Origin: CAXGUU01 sp964012875
GTDB taxonomy: Bacteria; Pseudomonadota; Gammaproteobacteria; Ga0077536
DNA length: 5,884 nucleotides
Direction: 5' to 3'
NCBI GenBank assembly: GCA_964012875.1
Contig: CAXGUU010000211.1
Coordinates: 1 to 5,884, forward strand
Position 1 is the first letter of the stretch; each line of letters starts with the position of its first letter. The position numbers and the translations under genes are program-made. Below the pieces are notes generated by a model that had not been told where the DNA came from, did not search any database, and was given only the letters and a program-made list of their open reading frames with translations. This document shows, one piece after another, positions 1 through 5,884 of the stretch.

Positions 1-223
1 GGGCCGGTTCGGCTACCCGATAAACGAGAAACGGCGGCAGTATCACCGTTTTCTCTTCGAATCCGACAGGCTCTTTCAGCCATGCATGACCGAGGGCAGC
101 GCCATCGTTGTCACTGACACTGCAGGCTCCAAGCAATAGACATAAGACCAGCAAAATGCCCCCAGCAGTTCGTCGACCTTGCCAGAAAGAGAGCCCCGAT
201 GGAGCCAACCCGTGTTCGCGCAA
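1..223 (-). CDS. Predicted lipoprotein, N-terminal part (runs off left edge)
   Basis: An open minus-strand frame starts at TTG (223-221) and is still open at the left edge, giving 74 codons. The N-terminus has the form of a lipoprotein signal peptide: a positively charged segment (Arg17-Arg18), a hydrophobic core (GGILLVLCLLLGAC, residues 21-34) and a lipobox LGAC, with Cys34 (codon 124-122) as the expected lipidation and signal peptidase II cleavage site. The mature part begins SVSDNDGAALGHAWLKEP, and no domain is recognisable in the roughly 40 residues visible. The TTG start is chosen because AGGGGA lies six bases upstream and no ATG or GTG occurs in frame between it and the upstream in-frame stop TAG (277-275). 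A second TTG at codon 6 is a less likely start. The residue after Cys is Ser, which under the E. coli +2 rule favours the outer membrane over inner-membrane retention. The gene is divergent from the acyl-CoA synthetase. Function unknown. Confidence 0.72.
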   Translation of the reverse strand, partial: MREHGLAPSGLSFWQGRRTAGGILLVLCLLLGACSVSDNDGAALGHAWLKEPVGFEEKTVILPPFLVYRVAEPA

Positions 224-229
224 ATTACT

Positions 230-235
230 TCCCCT
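230..235 (-). promoter_or_regulatory. Ribosome binding site deciding the TTG start of the lipoprotein gene
   Basis: On the minus strand AGGGGA is followed by six bases (AGTAAT) and then TTG. This good Shine-Dalgarno match with normal spacing is the main reason for accepting a TTG start here. Confidence 0.6.
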
Positions 236-301
236 AAACCTTGTGCAGTGAATCCGACGGCGACCTGAGCGCCGCTAGTGAGACTTTCTTACGATTCATT
301 A

Positions 302-345
302 TTGAGTGTTTCCTCAAGGGGTTCATGCCCGAACCATCGCGGTTC
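302..345. repeat. Cluster of three short inverted repeats upstream of the acyl-CoA synthetase
   Basis: TTGAG (302-306) pairs with CTCAA (313-317). GGTTC (320-324) pairs with GAACC (331-335), and the same GAACC also pairs with a second GGTTC (341-345). The last two pairings exclude each other. Each arm is only 5 bp, so chance is possible. The position before a likely translation start at 417 fits an operator or a leader structure, but no known regulator consensus is recognised. Confidence 0.3.
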
Positions 346-406
346 AGTTTCGCAACAAACACGTTAAACTGCGGCGATCGACGCGCACCTTAACTCAAAG
401 TCCCAC

Positions 407-410
407 GGAG
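407..410 (+). promoter_or_regulatory. Ribosome binding site for the GTG 417 start
   Basis: GGAG is followed by six bases (AGCCCC... ending CCCC) and then GTG at 417. This ordinary Shine-Dalgarno spacing supports starting the acyl-CoA synthetase at 417 instead of the upstream in-frame GTG at 306. Confidence 0.6.
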
Positions 411-416
411 AGCCCC

Positions 417-1979
417 GTGTTCAATCTCGAAAACCTCACCAGCCTTGCTGAAATTCCGCGCATTCATCGTCAGGAACGGCCCGACACGACGGCGCAAATA
501 TTCGACGGTCGCGAGACGAGCTACGCGGAATTCGACCGGAACACGAACCGAATCGCCAATGCACTGCGCGCTCACGGGCTCGGACGCCAGGCCCGCATTG
601 GCTTCCTCGCAAAAAACTCCGATTTCTACTTTGAACTGCTGTTCGGAGCGTGCAAGGCAAATAACGTCGTGGTCGGCGTTAACTGGCGCCTCGCGCAACC
701 TGAAGTCGAGTTCATTTTGAATGACGCTCGCTGCGAACTCCTGTTTGTCGGCGCCGAGTACTACGCGATGGCAGAAAAGTTGCGGGAATCCTGCCCAACG
801 CTCAAAGCCGTACTTGCCATGGACGATGCCCACCTCGACTGGCCAGCGTTTCCACAATGGCGCGATGCCGCTGATGATACTGATCCCGAAATTGAATCAA
901 CCGCGGATGACGACGTCATCCAACTTTATACAAGCGGTACAACAGGGCATCCGAAAGGCGTACAACTGACCAACGCAAACTTCACCGCTCTGTTTGAGGT
1001 CGCGCAGCAGGCGCGCTGGGGCGTATTCGAGGCCGGCAAGATGGCGCTAACCTGTATGCCGGTCTTCCACATTGCGGGAGCCAACATGGGTATCTTCTCA
1101 TTGGCCCAGGGTGCGTCCAATGTCGTTATGAAAGAAGTCGACCCGAACGCCATTCTTGAATACATCCCGCGCTATAAAATCAATTACGCACTTTTTGTAC
1201 CGGCCGTTATTCTCGTATTAACGCAACACCCCGAGACCAAGAACACGGACTTCGCCTCGCTGGAAAAACTTTTCTACGGGGCGTCGCCGATTGCCGAGGA
1301 TCTCCTGAAACTCGCAGGGGAGATTTTCGGTTGCGATTTCTACGGACTTTACGGACTCACCGAAACCTCAGGCGCGGGTACCTGCCTACCGCCGGAGGCA
1401 CACACACCAGACCGGCTACGCTCCTGCGGACGCCCCTACCCCGGCATCGACGTCGAGATCCGCGATGGCGACGGCAGGGTCGTTGCGCCGGGTCAAGTCG
1501 GTGAAATCGTTATCCGCCATGGCGTCATCATGAAGGGGTACTGGAATCGGCCGGACGCGACCGCTGAGGCGATTGTCGATGAATGGTTTTATACCGGCGA
1601 CGCCGGTTACTTTGACGAAGAAGGTTACCTGTACATCCACGACCGCGTGAAAGACATGATTGTCAGCGGCGGCGAAAACGTCTACCCGGCCGAAGTCGAA
1701 AATGCCCTGTTCGGCCACGATGATATTGCCGATGTCGCAGTGATCGGCGTTCCCGACGAAACCTGGGGCGAAGCCGTCAAGGCTGTCGTTGTGGTCACGC
1801 CGGATAAGACCTTGTCCGCCGAGGACGTCATCGCCTTTGCCCGCACCCGGATCGCCGGGTTCAAGGTCCCTAAATCGATCGATTTCATTGAAGCGTTACC
1901 GCGCAACCCTTCCGGCAAGATCCTGCGCCGGGAGTTGCGGGCGCCGTATTGGGAAGGCAAGTCCCGACAAGTCAACTGA
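417..1979 (+). CDS. Acyl-CoA synthetase (AMP-forming), FadD-like
   Basis: This enzyme would activate a carboxylic acid, probably a fatty acid, with ATP to an acyl-adenylate and then form the CoA thioester, feeding beta-oxidation or lipid metabolism. It belongs to the ANL adenylating superfamily. Numbered from GTG 417 (520 residues, normal for the family), the phosphate-binding loop YTSGTTGHPKG is at 171-181, the YGLYGLTE motif at 309-316 and YTGD at 392-395. The hinge region DRVKDMIVSGGEN is at 409-421, and the C-terminal NPSGKILRR at 497-505 contains Lys501, expected to catalyse adenylation. All key motifs are intact. The frame also allows GTG 306, adding 37 residues. That extension is rich in Arg and Thr, shows no family similarity that I recognise and lacks a good ribosome site, whereas 417 has GGAG six bases upstream. 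The substrate cannot be read from sequence; medium- or long-chain or aromatic acids are all possible. The gene stands alone, convergent with the downstream operon, and no plus-strand terminator with a T-tract was seen after it. Confidence 0.93.
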   Translation: MFNLENLTSLAEIPRIHRQERPDTTAQIFDGRETSYAEFDRNTNRIANALRAHGLGRQARIGFLAKNSDFYFELLFGACKANNVVVGVNWRLAQPEVEFILNDARCELLFVGAEYYAMAEKLRESCPTLKAVLAMDDAHLDWPAFPQWRDAADDTDPEIESTADDDVIQLYTSGTTGHPKGVQLTNANFTALFEVAQQARWGVFEAGKMALTCMPVFHIAGANMGIFSLAQGASNVVMKEVDPNAILEYIPRYKINYALFVPAVILVLTQHPETKNTDFASLEKLFYGASPIAEDLLKLAGEIFGCDFYGLYGLTETSGAGTCLPPEAHTPDRLRSCGRPYPGIDVEIRDGDGRVVAPGQVGEIVIRHGVIMKGYWNRPDATAEAIVDEWFYTGDAGYFDEEGYLYIHDRVKDMIVSGGENVYPAEVENALFGHDDIADVAVIGVPDETWGEAVKAVVVVTPDKTLSAEDVIAFARTRIAGFKVPKSIDFIEALPRNPSGKILRRELRAPYWEGKSRQVN

Positions 1980-2040
1980 GCAGCACCCCGGCAAAGAGGC
2001 TGAGCGACCCGCTGCCCGCGTGACACACTGTGCTGCGGTC

Positions 2041-2063
2041 CTCATTTGGCCTGACTAAATGAG
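2041..2063. repeat. Near-palindromic stem-loop after the acyl-CoA synthetase gene
   Basis: CTCATTT (2041-2047) is the exact reverse complement of AAATGAG (2057-2063). A further G-T and G-C pair inside extends the stem to about 9 bp around the loop CCTGA (2050-2054). It lies about 60 bases past the acyl-CoA synthetase stop. No T-tract follows on either strand, so it is not a standard intrinsic terminator. It could protect an mRNA 3' end, bind a protein, or be chance. Confidence 0.45.
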
Positions 2064-2087
2064 TGGCGAGCAACGCAGAAATGTGCG

Positions 2088-2118
2088 AAAAAAGACGTCG
2101 GCCCTCCGGGTGGGGCCG
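2088..2118 (-). terminator. Candidate intrinsic terminator of the ggt-like/rimO/dehydrogenase operon
   Basis: Read on the minus strand, a 6-bp GC stem (CGGCCC at 2118-2113, GGGCCG at 2104-2099, loop of eight bases) is followed by ACGTC and then six T residues (2093-2088). The stem is short and the T-tract begins five bases after it, so it is not ideal. It sits about 200 bases beyond the stop of the last operon gene, in the right orientation between two convergent genes. Confidence 0.45.
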
Positions 2119-2320
2119 CAGAAGCGCAGCTGGAACGTCGTGGTTTCCGGATATAGAACCATTGTTCGCCACGCGTCGCCCCTCGTACCGGCGCATTCCA
2201 GGCGCCAACGTTACCGCGATTGTTTTTGAGACCATTTCAACAGCAAATAATGACCGTGGATGCCCCCGCAACGCCGCCCATGACTTGCGCAGTGGGTTTG
2301 CATCGCAGTGCCGAGCTGGG

Positions 2321-3184
2321 CTACCGTCGCAGTCGCTCGATTAGACTGGATGTATCCCAACGATTGCCGCCCATGTCCTGCACTTCGGCGTAAAAGCGAT
2401 CGATCAACTCGGTTACCGGGACCGGCGCTTCGAGCCTGGCGGCCTCATCGGCGACAATGCCGAGATCTTTACGCATCCAGTCGACGGCGAAGCCAAAATC
2501 ATACTCGCCGGCGCACATGCTCGTGCCACGGTTTTCCATTTGCCACGATTGCGCGGCACCCTGACTGATGACTTCGAGCACCGCTGCCATGTCGAGCCCG
2601 GCCGCCTGGCCAAAATTGAGTGCCTCGGCAAGGCCCTGAATCACATTGGCAACACAAATTTGGTTGACCATTTTGGTCAATTGTCCCGCGCCACTGCTGC
2701 CCAGTAGCCGGTATGCACGGGCATAGGCGGAAACCGCGCCATTACTTTTCTCGAAGGCCTCCGCCTCACCGCCCGCCATGACCGTCAACTGCCCGTTTTC
2801 TGCACCGGCCTGCCCGCCTGAGACCGGCGCATCGATGAAGTCGATCCCGTGCGCTTGCGCTGCCTCAAATAACTCGCGTGCAAGTACAGCGGAGGTCGTC
2901 GTGTGATCGACAAACACCGAACCACGAGCCATGTTTTCAAATGCGCCGTGCGGCCCCAGTGTAATCTCGCGAACATCGTCATCCCTACCTACACAGGCCA
3001 TGACGCAGTCCGCATTTATGGCCGCTGCCGCTGGCGAATCAGCGACGTGGCCTCGGTGTTCCGACAGCCATTGTTCAGCCTTCGACGCCGTCCGATTGTA
3101 GACCGTCACCTCGTGTCCGGCTTGCGCCAGGTGTCCCGCCATGGGATATCCCATGACACCGAGCCCGATGAACGCCAATTTCAT
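2321..3184 (-). CDS. NAD(P)-dependent beta-hydroxyacid dehydrogenase (3-hydroxyisobutyrate dehydrogenase / glyoxylate reductase family)
   Basis: A cytoplasmic oxidoreductase of 287 residues, normal for the family, which interconverts beta-hydroxyacids and semialdehydes or reduces glyoxylate and succinic semialdehyde. The N-terminal Rossmann motif GLGVMGYPMAGHL is at residues 7-19. The cofactor-specificity loop reads YNRTASK (29-35), and Arg31 there is typical of NADP(H)-preferring members such as plant glyoxylate reductases. The substrate-binding signature DAPVSGGQAGAENG is at 118-131. The catalytic lysine is expected at Lys171 in GQLTKMVNQ, with Asn174 nearby, and a second conserved lysine lies in RKDLGIV (Lys239). 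The all-alpha C-terminal domain is complete. The ATG overlaps the rimO stop by 4 bp (ATGA) with GGAGG seven bases upstream, so translation is probably coupled to rimO. The exact substrate (3-hydroxyisobutyrate, tartronate semialdehyde, glyoxylate or other) cannot be decided; no valine-catabolism or glyoxylate genes are adjacent. Confidence 0.92.
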   Translation of the reverse strand: MKLAFIGLGVMGYPMAGHLAQAGHEVTVYNRTASKAEQWLSEHRGHVADSPAAAAINADCVMACVGRDDDVREITLGPHGAFENMARGSVFVDHTTTSAVLARELFEAAQAHGIDFIDAPVSGGQAGAENGQLTVMAGGEAEAFEKSNGAVSAYARAYRLLGSSGAGQLTKMVNQICVANVIQGLAEALNFGQAAGLDMAAVLEVISQGAAQSWQMENRGTSMCAGEYDFGFAVDWMRKDLGIVADEAARLEAPVPVTELIDRFYAEVQDMGGNRWDTSSLIERLRR

Positions 3185-4506
3185 TGCACCGCCTCCGCGA
3201 ACAAATCGTACTCATCAGAGCCCACAATTTTCACGCGCACCCAATCGCCCACGCCGATGCCCTCGGCATGCTGTATGTGCACGAGACCGTCGATCTCGGG
3301 GGCGTCCGCACTGCTGCGGGCCGCTGCCAACCCGTCATCGACTGCATCCACCAGGACGGTCATTTCCGCACCCACCTTGGCTGCCAGCCGCCGCGCCGAA
3401 ACCTCGGCCTGCAGCGCCATCAAAGCTTCCCAGCGTTCGTGCTTGACGTCATCCGGAACAAGCCCATCGATGCTGTTTGCGGCCGCGCCATCGACAGCTG
3501 AGTACTCGAAACATCCGACCCGGTCGAGTTCGGCCTGATGCAGGAAATCGAGCAGCATTTCAAAATCCTGGTCTGTCTCGCCCGGAAAACCGACGATAAA
3601 CGTGCTGCGAATGGTCAACGTCGGCTGCAGCGCTCGCCATCTGGACACGCGTGCCAGTATTTTTTCACTGGCCGCCGGCCGCCGCATCGCTTTCAGCACC
3701 TGCGGACTCGCATGCTGGAACGGGATGTCGAGGTAGGGCAGCAATCGATCTTCGCTCATCATGGGCAAGACGTCATCGACATGCGGATAGGGATACACGT
3801 AATGCAGGCGCGTCCACACATCGAGTGTCGAGAGCGCGTGACAAAGGCCAGCGAAACTTGATTTCAGCGGCCGCCCCTGCCAGAAAGACGTACCGTATTT
3901 GAGGTCAGAACCGTATGCGCTGGTGTCCTGTGACACGACCAGCAGTTCTTTGACACCGGCAGCAACCAGCCGCTCTGCTTCGTTCATCACGTTGTCAATC
4001 GAGCGACTGACCAGCCGCCCCCTCATGCTCGGGATGATGCAGAAAGAGCACTTGTGGTTGCAGCCTTCTGAAATTTTCAGATAGGCGTAATGTCGCGGTG
4101 TCAGCTTGATGCCTTGCGGCGGCACCAGATCAAGATGGGGGTCGTGGGGCGCTTTGTAGGGCGCATGAGTGTGGATCGCCTCGAGTACCGCTTCGTACTG
4201 CGCCGGTCCCGAGACTCCAAGCACAGCGGGGTGTACATCGGTAATCGCCGTCGCATCCGCGCCGAGGCAGCCGGTCACAATGACCCGGCCATTTTCCTCC
4301 AGCGCTTCACCGATCACTTCCAGCGACTCGGCCTTGGCACTGTCTATAAACCCGCAGGTGTTGACCACGACCAGCGCCGCGCCGTCATAAGTGGGCGAAA
4401 TTTCATACCCCTCTGTTCTCAGTTGGGTGAGTATGCGTTCCGAATCCACCAGTGCCTTGGGGCAGCCGAGGCTGACAAAACCGATCCGCGGTGCAGCTGC
4501 AGTCAT
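3181..4506 (-). CDS. rimO: Ribosomal protein S12 methylthiotransferase RimO
   Basis: RimO is a radical-SAM enzyme that adds a methylthio group to a conserved aspartate of ribosomal protein S12 (Asp88/89 in E. coli numbering), acting in the cytoplasm with two [4Fe-4S] clusters. The protein has 441 residues, as in E. coli. The N-terminal methylthiotransferase domain carries its three cluster cysteines, Cys15 (SLGCPKALVDSE), Cys51 (NTCGFIDSAK) and Cys80 (VTGCLGA). The radical-SAM CxxxCxxC motif is EGCNHKCSFCIIPSMRG, with Cys149, Cys153 and Cys156. Further RimO hallmarks are SQDTSAYG (192-199), LDIPFQHAS (259-267), FIVGFPGET (303-311) and, in the C-terminal TRAM domain, RSSADAPEIDG (397-407). These separate it from the tRNA enzyme MiaB. 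Everything needed for activity is present. It begins 17 bases after the GGT-like gene and overlaps the dehydrogenase start by 4 bp, so it is the middle gene of a probable operon. Confidence 0.97.
   Translation of the reverse strand: MTAAAPRIGFVSLGCPKALVDSERILTQLRTEGYEISPTYDGAALVVVNTCGFIDSAKAESLEVIGEALEENGRVIVTGCLGADATAITDVHPAVLGVSGPAQYEAVLEAIHTHAPYKAPHDPHLDLVPPQGIKLTPRHYAYLKISEGCNHKCSFCIIPSMRGRLVSRSIDNVMNEAERLVAAGVKELLVVSQDTSAYGSDLKYGTSFWQGRPLKSSFAGLCHALSTLDVWTRLHYVYPYPHVDDVLPMMSEDRLLPYLDIPFQHASPQVLKAMRRPAASEKILARVSRWRALQPTLTIRSTFIVGFPGETDQDFEMLLDFLHQAELDRVGCFEYSAVDGAAANSIDGLVPDDVKHERWEALMALQAEVSARRLAAKVGAEMTVLVDAVDDGLAAARSSADAPEIDGLVHIQHAEGIGVGDWVRVKIVGSDEYDLFAEAVQ
3192..3196 (-). promoter_or_regulatory. 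Ribosome binding site of the dehydrogenase, inside the end of rimO
   Basis: GGAGG on the minus strand lies seven bases before the ATG at 3184, within the last codons of rimO. It fixes the dehydrogenase start and, with the ATGA overlap, points to translational coupling. Confidence 0.75.
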
Positions 4507-4517
4507 GATTGAATGTT

Positions 4518-4523
4518 GTCCCT
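4518..4523 (-). promoter_or_regulatory. Weak ribosome binding site of rimO
   Basis: AGGGAC on the minus strand directly follows the stop codon of the GGT-like gene, 11 bases before the rimO ATG (12 if AGGGA is taken as the core). The spacing is longer than usual, so rimO may rely partly on ribosomes finishing the upstream gene. Confidence 0.45.
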
Positions 4524-5884
4524 TCAGATTCCGGCCGCACAGCCGTCGAAACGACGTTCGCTCGCACCAAGCCAGCCGCTAATGTCGCGCCGGATACACT
4601 GGTAACCGCCCATGAAATGCTGCACCGGATGGGTGGCCGGTCGAACATCGTGACCCCGGACCCGCAAAGTCTCAATCAGACCGGCATCACATCCTGCTTC
4701 ATGCCACACGATGCCCGCATCGGCGTCTGCGCTGAGATTGGGATGATTAAGGCCATCGTGCCGGACGCGCCCGGCATCCCCCGCGGCCTGGATGTCCATG
4801 CCGAAATCGATCATGTTGATCAATACCTGAACCTGCCCCTGCGGCTGCATGTCGGCCCCCATCACACCGAAGCTCATGACGGGTTCGCCATGCCGCATCA
4901 CGAACGCGGGAATAATAGTGTGGAACGGGCGTTTGCCCGGTGCGTACGCGTTCGGGTGATCGGGATCGAGTGAAAAGCCAGCGCCGCGGCACTGCAAGGC
5001 AAAACCGAGATCCGGTGGTACCAGTGCCGAGCCAAAGCCGTTATAGATACTTTGAATGAGCGAAATCATGAGGCCGGACTCATCTGCCACGGTCAGATAT
5101 GTTGTGTCGCCTCTCGATAATGCCGGGTCGCCCGGCCGCGGGGCTTCCATCGCCCGCTCACCGATCTGCTGCCGCCGCTTGCCGGCATAAGCCTTGTCCA
5201 ACATAGTGGCAATCGGAACGTCCGCAAATTCCGGGTCAGCGTAATAGCTTGCGCGGTCTTCAAAGGCCAGTTTTTTGGCCTCGATAAACAAGTGCCAATA
5301 GTCGGGACTTTCAGGTCCCAGTTGGCCAAGGTCATAGCCCTCAAGCAGGTTCAGCATTTGCAGTACCGCCAGCCCCTGCCCGTTTGGCGGTAACTCGAAC
5401 ACCTCATAACCGCGGTAAATGGTCGAAATTGGTTCGACCCACTCTGCTTCGCACTGCGACAGGTCGTCGGCGCCCAGCGCGCAGCCACTGTCCGCCAGAT
5501 AGCGCAGCAAGTCTGCGGCCATATCGCCGGTATAAAAATCATCGAGACCGGCGTCAGCCAGTCGCGCATACGAATTGCCGAGGGCCGGGTTTCTGAATTG
5601 CGTACCTGTTTGCGGCGCCGCACCGTCCACCAGGTAGGTCCGGCGGAAACCGTCTGCCAGCGCGCCGAGCGTCGCATCTTCAGTGACCGTCGCTGCGCAG
5701 TGATACCACCACTCCGCGGTCGCGGGACCAACTTCGACACCGCTCTCGGCGTGTTCGATCACCGGCGCAAAAATCGAACCCAGGTCGAGGCGGCCGAATC
5801 GTTCATGCAGCGCGGCCCACCCGCGCACAGCCCCCGGCACGGTGATGCCGTGGACACCGTTGCCGGGAATCATACGTTGGCCGC
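4524..5884 (-). CDS. Gamma-glutamyltransferase-like Ntn-hydrolase, C-terminal part (5' end beyond right edge)
   Basis: A member of the gamma-glutamyltransferase / cephalosporin acylase family, which cleaves itself before a threonine that then becomes the nucleophile for hydrolysis or transfer of gamma-glutamyl or related acyl groups. The frame is open to the right edge. The Met at 5873 is internal, since family members have roughly 80-130 residues before this point, so a signal peptide cannot be assessed. Numbered from that Met (449 residues to the stop), the large-subunit segment HGITVPGAVRGWAALHERFG is at 8-27, ELPPNGQG at 160-167 and EAKKLAFEDR at 198-207. The predicted processing site is GDTTYLTVAD (255-264), with Thr257 as nucleophile (codon 5105-5103). 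The small subunit contains RGAGFSLDPDHPNAYAPGKR (296-315) and HTIIPAF (318-324). Where classical GGTs carry the Ser-Ser/Gly-Gly segment this protein has FGVMGADMQPQGQ (335-347), as in the YwrD-like subgroup, so true glutathione activity is uncertain. It ends 17 bases before rimO. Confidence 0.9.
   Translation of the reverse strand, partial: GQRMIPGNGVHGITVPGAVRGWAALHERFGRLDLGSIFAPVIEHAESGVEVGPATAEWWYHCAATVTEDATLGALADGFRRTYLVDGAAPQTGTQFRNPALGNSYARLADAGLDDFYTGDMAADLLRYLADSGCALGADDLSQCEAEWVEPISTIYRGYEVFELPPNGQGLAVLQMLNLLEGYDLGQLGPESPDYWHLFIEAKKLAFEDRASYYADPEFADVPIATMLDKAYAGKRRQQIGERAMEAPRPGDPALSRGDTTYLTVADESGLMISLIQSIYNGFGSALVPPDLGFALQCRGAGFSLDPDHPNAYAPGKRPFHTIIPAFVMRHGEPVMSFGVMGADMQPQGQVQVLINMIDFGMDIQAAGDAGRVRHDGLNHPNLSADADAGIVWHEAGCDAGLIETLRVRGHDVRPATHPVQHFMGGYQCIRRDISGWLGASERRFDGCAAGI

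Larger units (their letters stand above)
224..416. promoter_or_regulatory. Divergent intergenic region between lipoprotein and acyl-CoA synthetase genes
   Basis: These 193 bases should hold the promoters of both divergent genes. No strong sigma-70 promoter is visible. The best -10-like element for the minus-strand gene is AATAAT (303-298), but without a convincing -35 box about 17 bases upstream. For the plus-strand gene only weak matches exist, such as TTCAGT (344-349) with TAAACT 16 bases later. Three short inverted repeats lie at 302-345 and could be operator half-sites or leader hairpins. An open plus-strand frame from GTG 306 covers part of this region but is probably not translated (see the acyl-CoA synthetase entry). 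Confidence 0.45.
1980..2320. other. Convergent intergenic region, 341 bp
   Basis: This lies between the 3' ends of the acyl-CoA synthetase and the hydroxyacid dehydrogenase. It holds a near-palindrome (2041-2063) and a candidate terminator for minus-strand transcription (2088-2118). From about 2119 to 2320 I see no convincing gene. Short open frames on both strands have no recognisable motifs and unlikely composition. A weak GGCGC/GCGCC dyad (5-bp arms) lies near 2189-2205, and CGCAGTG occurs twice just beyond the dehydrogenase stop codon. Neither has an evident role. Confidence 0.6.

Noticed and set aside
26..55. Inverted repeat GAGAAACGG / CCGTTTTCTC resembling a PsrA-type GAAAC...GTTTC dyad
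   Set aside because: The arms are unequal by one base, the spacing (11 bases) is too wide for the PsrA half-site arrangement, and it lies inside the lipoprotein coding frame. Probably codon-driven chance.
58..261. Nine-base direct repeat GAATCCGAC at about 59 and 250
   Set aside because: Two copies of a 9-mer about 190 bases apart, one in coding and one in intergenic DNA, without further similarity around them, are consistent with chance.
347..360. GTTT-N6-AAAC dyad as a fatty-acid regulator operator
   Set aside because: The arms are only 4 bp and the half-sites are in the opposite orientation to the GAAAC/GTTTC pattern, so it cannot be told from chance.
1972..2271. Minus-strand open frame of 99 codons across the candidate terminator and the near-palindrome
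   Set aside because: It overlaps the terminator hairpin and the end of the acyl-CoA synthetase and shows no domain, signal peptide or family resemblance.
2063..2344. Plus-strand open frame of 93 codons in the convergent intergenic region
   Set aside because: It has no recognisable motif, no good ribosome site, an Arg/Ser/Pro-rich composition typical of chance frames in GC-rich DNA, and it runs into the antisense of the dehydrogenase 3' end.
2903..4512. Several long plus-strand open frames opposite the dehydrogenase and rimO genes
   Set aside because: They are antisense shadows of strongly conserved genes in GC-rich DNA; none encodes a recognisable protein.

Overview
The window looks like ordinary chromosomal DNA from a GC-rich proteobacterium, most likely a gammaproteobacterium. 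The RimO protein has the same length as the Escherichia coli enzyme (441 residues) and the usual motifs, and genes are tightly packed with Shine-Dalgarno sites. This placement is inferred from protein character only. I see no mobile element, CRISPR array, tRNA or rRNA.

Layout, left to right. (1) Positions 1-223, minus strand: the 5' part of a lipoprotein gene that runs off the left edge, with a TTG start and a clear lipobox. (2) Positions 224-416: a divergent intergenic region with three small, partly competing inverted repeats next to the start of the following gene. (3) Positions 417-1979, plus strand: a complete AMP-forming acyl-CoA synthetase of 520 residues with all the expected adenylation motifs. 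(4) Positions 1980-2320: a convergent intergenic region holding a near-palindrome and a plausible intrinsic terminator for the minus-strand genes. (5) Positions 2321-5884, minus strand: a compact run of three genes transcribed right to left. These are a gamma-glutamyltransferase-like Ntn-hydrolase (5' end beyond the right edge), rimO (ribosomal protein S12 methylthiotransferase), and a beta-hydroxyacid dehydrogenase of the 3-hydroxyisobutyrate dehydrogenase/glyoxylate reductase family. The gaps are 17 bp and a 4-bp ATGA overlap, so the three are very probably one operon.

Functionally the window combines fatty-acid or carboxylic-acid activation (acyl-CoA synthetase), small-metabolite handling (hydrolase/transferase and hydroxyacid dehydrogenase) and ribosome modification (RimO). 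The three operon products do not form an obvious pathway. Co-transcription may mean only shared expression.

I did not find a convincing new biological system. The points most worth a second look are the non-standard active-site segment of the GGT-like protein, the mixed operon around rimO, the truncated lipoprotein gene with its TTG start, and the clustered dyads before the acyl-CoA synthetase.
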